Source: an uncultured bacterium
Lineage (GTDB): Bacteria > Planctomycetota > Uabimicrobiia > Uabimicrobiales > JABWCH01
Length of the DNA stretch: 34,335 nucleotides
Direction: 5' to 3'
Assembly (NCBI GenBank): GCA_938003875.1
Contig: CALKWO010000383.1
Span: 1 to 34,335, forward strand
In this document: one piece after another, positions 34,095-34,335 of the stretch
Numbering within the stretch: the stretch's first letter is position 1
Layout of the letters: every line of letters begins with the position of its first letter
Translations under genes and position numbers: made by a program
The notes under the pieces: generated by a model
Databases searched by the model: none
Seen by the model: only the letters and a program-made list of their open reading frames with translations
What the model was told of the DNA's origin: nothing

Positions 34095-34335
34095 CCAGTC
34101 AAAAAATTCTAGTATCCCTACTTAACAGGAGGCCTGAGCGTCATACATGTTAAGTTTGACGTTTGTGTAAAAAGTCCTGATAGAGAAAGGTGTAAAATTT
34201 TAGATCTTTGTATGGTTCAAGAGCGGAGGTGAAGCATCCTGGAAGGAATAAAAACAGTGTCGCAAGGCACAAAAAGAGAACTTGTCTTTGTCCTTTTGCA
34301 AAGCAAATCCAGTGTCTTGTCTGCTCTTTTTTTAT
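34095..34335. other. Terminal non-coding region with inverted repeats
   Basis: There is no ORF of note. ACTTAACA (34120-34127) pairs perfectly with TGTTAAGT (34148-34155). CGTCA (34139-34143) pairs with TGACG (34157-34161), and the two stems are mutually exclusive. Near the end, AAAAAGAG (34271-34278) can pair with CTCTTTTT, just before the final T-run, enclosing a CTTTG/CAAAG hairpin. I tested by eye for tRNA, SRP RNA, tmRNA, cobalamin and c-di-GMP riboswitch signatures and found no match. It may hold a terminator or an unidentified structured RNA, but it is cut by the window edge. Confidence 0.35.

Noticed and set aside
34095..34335. Cobalamin or c-di-GMP riboswitch, SRP RNA or tmRNA in the final bases
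   Set aside because: Only scattered short resemblances (for example CGCAAGGC). The defining conserved boxes of each class are missing.

Overview
The window reads as a chromosomal stretch of a low-GC, Gram-negative-type bacterium. The signs are a lipoprotein signal, an AsmA-like envelope protein and three secreted proteins with PEP-CTERM-like tails. Choice-of-anchor-D and LamG proteins, an ABC-2 permease fused to a GldG-like domain, and a neighbouring BatA/vWA protein suggest the PVC superphylum (Planctomycetes, Lentisphaerae or relatives). That placement is inference: there is no rRNA or other strong marker here.

Layout. Bases 2-727 hold the 3' end of an unrecognised gene. Bases 728-2759 are a degraded type I restriction locus: an intact hsdS on the minus strand, followed by only the first ~30 codons of hsdR, which run into a MITE-like element. 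No hsdM is present, and several short repeats crowd the locus. hypE (minus) is divergent from a large AsmA-like gene (4086-7640). After a terminator-like hairpin comes a 3172-residue nonribosomal peptide synthetase (7946-17464). Its order is A-PCP-C-A-PCP-C-A-PCP-E, with no thioesterase. Hand-read specificity codes suggest Gly, an uncertain second residue, and Ala converted to D-Ala. A second MITE-like copy follows.

Next is a two-gene unit: a PEP-CTERM choice-of-anchor-D protein and a secreted calcineurin-like phosphoesterase. It converges on ftsW. The remaining minus-strand genes, in coordinate order, are a large lipoprotein with a 105-bp tandem repeat, a secreted 2H phosphoesterase, a glutaryl-CoA-dehydrogenase-like enzyme, a BatA/vWA protein, an ABC-2/GldG fusion, and a LamG PEP-CTERM protein that overlaps the fusion gene by 19 bp. 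A second choice-of-anchor-D protein (plus strand), a paralogue of the one at 17811, closes the gene content. The last 240 bases have no ORF but carry inverted repeats.

The strongest non-coding signal is a ~72-bp palindromic repeat in five intergenic copies. Its two arms are invariant while the loop varies. There is also a separate MITE-like family in two copies. The most interesting coding locus is the stand-alone three-module NRPS. It has no thioesterase, MbtH or phosphopantetheinyl transferase gene nearby, so it probably works with genes elsewhere.
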